64,000 nucleotides of DNA from the NCBI GenBank assembly GCA_938074445.1, contig CALJEK010000001.1, positions 1 through 64,000 on the forward strand, in the 5' to 3' direction. A program made the position numbers and the translations under genes. This stretch comes from Candidatus Kryptoniota bacterium. Lineage in GTDB: Bacteria > Bacteroidota > Ignavibacteria > Kryptoniales > Kryptoniaceae. Below the pieces are notes generated by a model that did no database searches, was not told the origin of the DNA, and saw only the letters and a program-made list of their open reading frames with translations. This document shows, piece after piece, positions 61,658 through 64,000 of this stretch (positions are counted from its first letter, which is position 1; every line of letters starts with the position of its first letter).

Positions 61658-62528
61658 GGGTTCCATCCCCACACCGGGGAAAGACACAGTTCGTTATGGG
61701 GGAAACACACCCTGTGTTGAACTCAAACTTGACGATAACAATTTGATAATTCTTGACTCCGGAACAGGAATAAAAAATCTTGGCAACTATTTGATTCGCA
61801 AAGGGGAATCCACAAGAGCTTATATAATGATAACCCATCCTCACTGGGACCATATCCAAGGTTTCCCTTTTTTTAAACCGCTCTTTATTTCGGGAAATGA
61901 GTTTACAATAGTTGGATCAGGGGCAAAGACTAAAACGCTCGAGCAAATCGTTGCAGATCAAATGGATAGGGTCTACTTCCCTGTAAGATTAAGCGAACTA
62001 AAGGCAAACATAAAATTCTTGCAGGTTGGCGAGGAAGAATTTAAAGTTTATGATGCCACCGTTAAGACAATCTATGTTAACCATCCCGGATTTACACTTG
62101 GCTACAGAATAAGTTTCAATAATAAGACGGTCGTTTATATAAGCGATAATGAACCGTTTGATAGAGAGATAACACCGTATCTTTTTAACTGGGAAAAGGA
62201 AGTTGTTGAAAGATTTGAAAAAATCCCAGGGGACCCGAACAAGAGAATCTTTGAATTTGTTAAAGGCGCCGATCTTTTAATCCATGACACGACTTACACA
62301 CCTGAGGAATATGTTGAAAAAGTTGGCTGGGGACATTCGCACTATCTTTTCACGTTGAGAGTCGCACATGAAGGTGGTGTGAAGCGACTTTTACTTTTCC
62401 ATCACGACCACACTCATACAGATAGCATGTTGGATCAGATTTTTGAACATTGTAAAAACGAGTTGAAAAAGAAAAAGTATAAATTTAACCTTCTCATCGC
62501 AGCTGAGGGGATGGAAATAGAAATTTAA
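61632..62528 (+). CDS. MBL-fold metal-dependent hydrolase
   Basis: This 298-residue metallo-beta-lactamase-fold protein has the motif THPHWDHIQG (His69, His71, Asp73, His74) and the downstream VNHPGFTLGYRI, SDNEP, and HDTTYTPEEY with HHDHTHTD. It resembles the ribonuclease-Z/PhnP/CpdA-like phosphodiesterases. GGGGGTGAATT is a strong ribosome-binding site in front of the ATG. It is cytoplasmic; the substrate is unknown. Confidence 0.9.
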   Translation: MKLKIWGCRGSIPTPGKDTVRYGGNTPCVELKLDDNNLIILDSGTGIKNLGNYLIRKGESTRAYIMITHPHWDHIQGFPFFKPLFISGNEFTIVGSGAKTKTLEQIVADQMDRVYFPVRLSELKANIKFLQVGEEEFKVYDATVKTIYVNHPGFTLGYRISFNNKTVVYISDNEPFDREITPYLFNWEKEVVERFEKIPGDPNKRIFEFVKGADLLIHDTTYTPEEYVEKVGWGHSHYLFTLRVAHEGGVKRLLLFHHDHTHTDSMLDQIFEHCKNELKKKKYKFNLLIAAEGMEIEI

Positions 62529-62548
62529 CGGCGTTGAAAGATTAAAAT

Positions 62549-63043
62549 ATGAGAAAAAGACATATACTGTTTCTAAGCCACGATGAGAAAGATAAGATTA
62601 CGAAGTTTTTAGAAAATTCAATAGATACGAATTCTGAGTTTTATCGTAGGGCAAAGATGATTTTGCTAAAGGCGGAGGGAAAATCGCTTGAGGAGATAGC
62701 AAGAGAAATTGGTCTTACCAAGCAAGCCGTTGCTTATACTATTAAACTATTCAAAAAAGAGGGTTTTAATGGCATTACGAAGAAAAGAGGGAAAAAAGAA
62801 AAATTTTCGAGCGAAGACAGGCAAAAAATCATAGACCTTGTCACTCAGTTTATCCCTCTTGAGTTTGGCATTCAGAAAAGATATTGGACGTTGAGAATAA
62901 TTGTAAAGGCGATGCAAAAAATCTACAATGTTAAAATTTCAGCTGGCACAGTTCGTAAAATTTTAAAAGACGCAAACATTGATCTCAAAACAATGAGAGA
63001 TAAATTTAAAAAGCAAAAATTGATTGATCATCTTAGGTCATAA
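62549..63043 (+). CDS. Orphan IS630-type helix-turn-helix protein
   Basis: This 164-residue protein has two helix-turn-helix units. The first is [27 protein letters not shown] and the second [28 protein letters not shown], as in the N-terminal part of IS630/Tc1-like transposases. The catalytic DDE domain is missing: the protein ends 40 residues later (LIDHLRS) at a natural stop. No terminal repeats were found. It could be a domesticated transposase or a DNA-binding regulator. Its 3' end overlaps comM by 11 bases. Confidence 0.75.
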   Translation: MRKRHILFLSHDEKDKITKFLENSIDTNSEFYRRAKMILLKAEGKSLEEIAREIGLTKQAVAYTIKLFKKEGFNGITKKRGKKEKFSSEDRQKIIDLVTQFIPLEFGIQKRYWTLRIIVKAMQKIYNVKISAGTVRKILKDANIDLKTMRDKFKKQKLIDHLRS

Positions 63044-64000
63044 TTCCCCACAAGTTTCTATCAAGGCTACGATATTGGATTGCCTCGCTTATATGTTCTG
63101 GTTTTATATTTTCACTACCTGAGAGGTCAGCGATAGTTCTTGCAACTTTTAGTATTTTATCATAAGCGCGAGCAGAAAGACCCAATTTCGTTATCGCGTT
63201 TTTCAAAATTGCTTCCCCATCCGAATCAATCCTGCAAAATTCCCTAATTTCTCTCGTCTGCATATCAGCATTTTTGAAAAGATTTTTCCTTCCTTTAAAT
63301 CTACGTAATTGTATTTCTCTTGCCCTAATAACTCTATCCCTTATTTGCGCCGATGTTTCACCAGTTGCCTTACTTGCAAGTTCTGAATATTTAACAGCTG
63401 GAACTTCTATGTGTATATCAATTCTATCAAGCAAAGGTCCTGATATTTTCCCCATATATTTTTGAATTTGAGCCGGGGAACATGTGCACTGCTGATAAGG
63501 ATTTCCAAGATTTCCACAGGGGCAGGGATTCATCGCGCAAACAAGCATAAAGTTAGCAGGATATTCAACTGTCATTTTCGTCCTGCTTATTGTGACCCTT
63601 TTATCCTCAAGAGGTTGTCTTAAAACTTCAAGCACATTGCGATTAAACTCTGGAAGCTCATCAAGAAATAAAACCCCATGATGTGCAAGCGAAATTTCCC
63701 CGGGGCGTGGAATTGTTCCGCCACCAACAAGCGCTGAGTCTGAAATCGTATGATGGGGTGCTCTAAATGGACGAGTTGCAATAAGTGCCGTGTTGGGCGG
63801 TAAAAGTCCAGCAACCGAATGAATTTTTGTTGTCTCAAGGGCTTCCTCAAGCGTCATAGGAGGCAGTATAGTCGGGAGTCGCTTCGCAAGCATCGTTTTA
63901 CCACTTCCAGGTGGCCCGATCATTATAACATTATGTCCACCAGCTGCAGCTATTTCAAGAGCCCGTTTAACATTTTCCTGCCCTTTCACATCTGAAAAAT
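63033..64000 (-). CDS. comM: ComM-type AAA+ ATPase (Mg-chelatase-like), partial
   Basis: The frame runs past the right edge ([23 protein letters not shown] continues upstream). The visible 320 residues are the AAA+ module: Walker [10 protein letters not shown], Walker [11 protein letters not shown], the zinc-like cluster [20 protein letters not shown] and the C-terminal lid ([19 protein letters not shown]). The N-terminal Lon-like domain of this about 510-residue family is off the window. ComM helps branch migration during natural transformation and recombination. Confidence 0.95.
   Translation of the reverse strand, partial: FSDVKGQENVKRALEIAAAGGHNVIMIGPPGSGKTMLAKRLPTILPPMTLEEALETTKIHSVAGLLPPNTALIATRPFRAPHHTISDSALVGGGTIPRPGEISLAHHGVLFLDELPEFNRNVLEVLRQPLEDKRVTISRTKMTVEYPANFMLVCAMNPCPCGNLGNPYQQCTCSPAQIQKYMGKISGPLLDRIDIHIEVPAVKYSELASKATGETSAQIRDRVIRAREIQLRRFKGRKNLFKNADMQTREIREFCRIDSDGEAILKNAITKLGLSARAYDKILKVARTIADLSGSENIKPEHISEAIQYRSLDRNLWGIMT

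Noticed and set aside
1-64000. tRNA, rRNA, CRISPR array, complete insertion sequence
   Set aside because: No cloverleaf, repeat-spacer pattern or terminal repeats were seen; intergenic gaps are too short for most of these.

Overview
The window looks like chromosomal DNA of an AT-rich, Gram-negative, probably thermophilic bacterium of the Bacteroidota/Chlorobi/Ignavibacteria side of the FCB group; a 'Candidatus Kryptonia'-like lineage would fit, but that is inference. Reasons: a secreted protein ends in a type IX secretion sorting domain with the YQNYPNPFN motif; there are outer-membrane barrels, lipoproteins and apolipoprotein N-acyltransferase; a two-CxxC protein disulfide oxidoreductase of the kind typical of thermophiles is present. 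Genes are packed tightly. No gene-free stretch exceeds 300 bases (the longest, about 240 bases, lies at 9645-9884). I see no tRNA, rRNA, CRISPR array or complete insertion sequence.

Region 1 (1-9715, all minus strand): about two dozen co-directional genes for thiol, sulfur and heme redox chemistry. Read in transcription order they are two tandem ArsR-family regulators behind a strong sigma70-like promoter with an overlapping palindrome, a protein disulfide oxidoreductase, a CoA-disulfide-reductase-like flavoprotein, a glutaredoxin, GroES, a 47-residue unknown protein, sulfide:quinone oxidoreductase, zinc ribbons, a DUF2892 protein, thioredoxin, DUF302, TlpA, OsmC, a DUF3365 heme protein, a methyltransferase, a rhodanese lipoprotein, DUF1858, and two related tiny membrane proteins. 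It reads as a reactive-sulfur/oxidant response island.

Region 2 (9885-21331): lutABC for lactate oxidation, then (minus) a CDP-alcohol phosphatidyltransferase-like protein and a flavin-reductase-like/UbiA prenyltransferase fusion; then (plus) cupin, aldo/keto reductase, an M1 peptidase fused to a probable Omp85-like barrel, DUF3108, an epimerase and a methyltransferase. Region 3 (21328-31045, minus): a full chemotaxis locus with cheB, cheA, cheZ, cheY, a 49-residue receiver remnant, cheR, FapA/DUF342, cheW, an MCP, a periplasmic binding-protein-like partner and a stand-alone receiver.

Region 4 (31269-46376): aspS and a GH38 alpha-mannosidase, facing a minus-strand run with a secreted GHL10 glycosidase, aroB/aroK, a methyltransferase, DUF885 peptidase, lnt, PAP2 phosphatase, DedA, ispF, acylphosphatase and an alanyl-tRNA editing protein. 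Region 5 (46506-50995): a secreted Cys-rich protein and a diheme cytochrome c, facing hypF-hypB-hypA. Region 6 (51153-64000): efp-accB-accC-gcvH-gcvPA, then glycosyltransferase, Wzi-like barrel, CtpA protease, membrane coiled coil, DUF3108, gamma carbonic anhydrase, MBL hydrolase and an orphan IS630-type helix-turn-helix protein, ending in a partial comM.

Two general patterns stand out. All five convergent gene pairs overlap tail-to-tail, leaving no spacer for terminators. At least six genes have only a TTG start consistent with family length.
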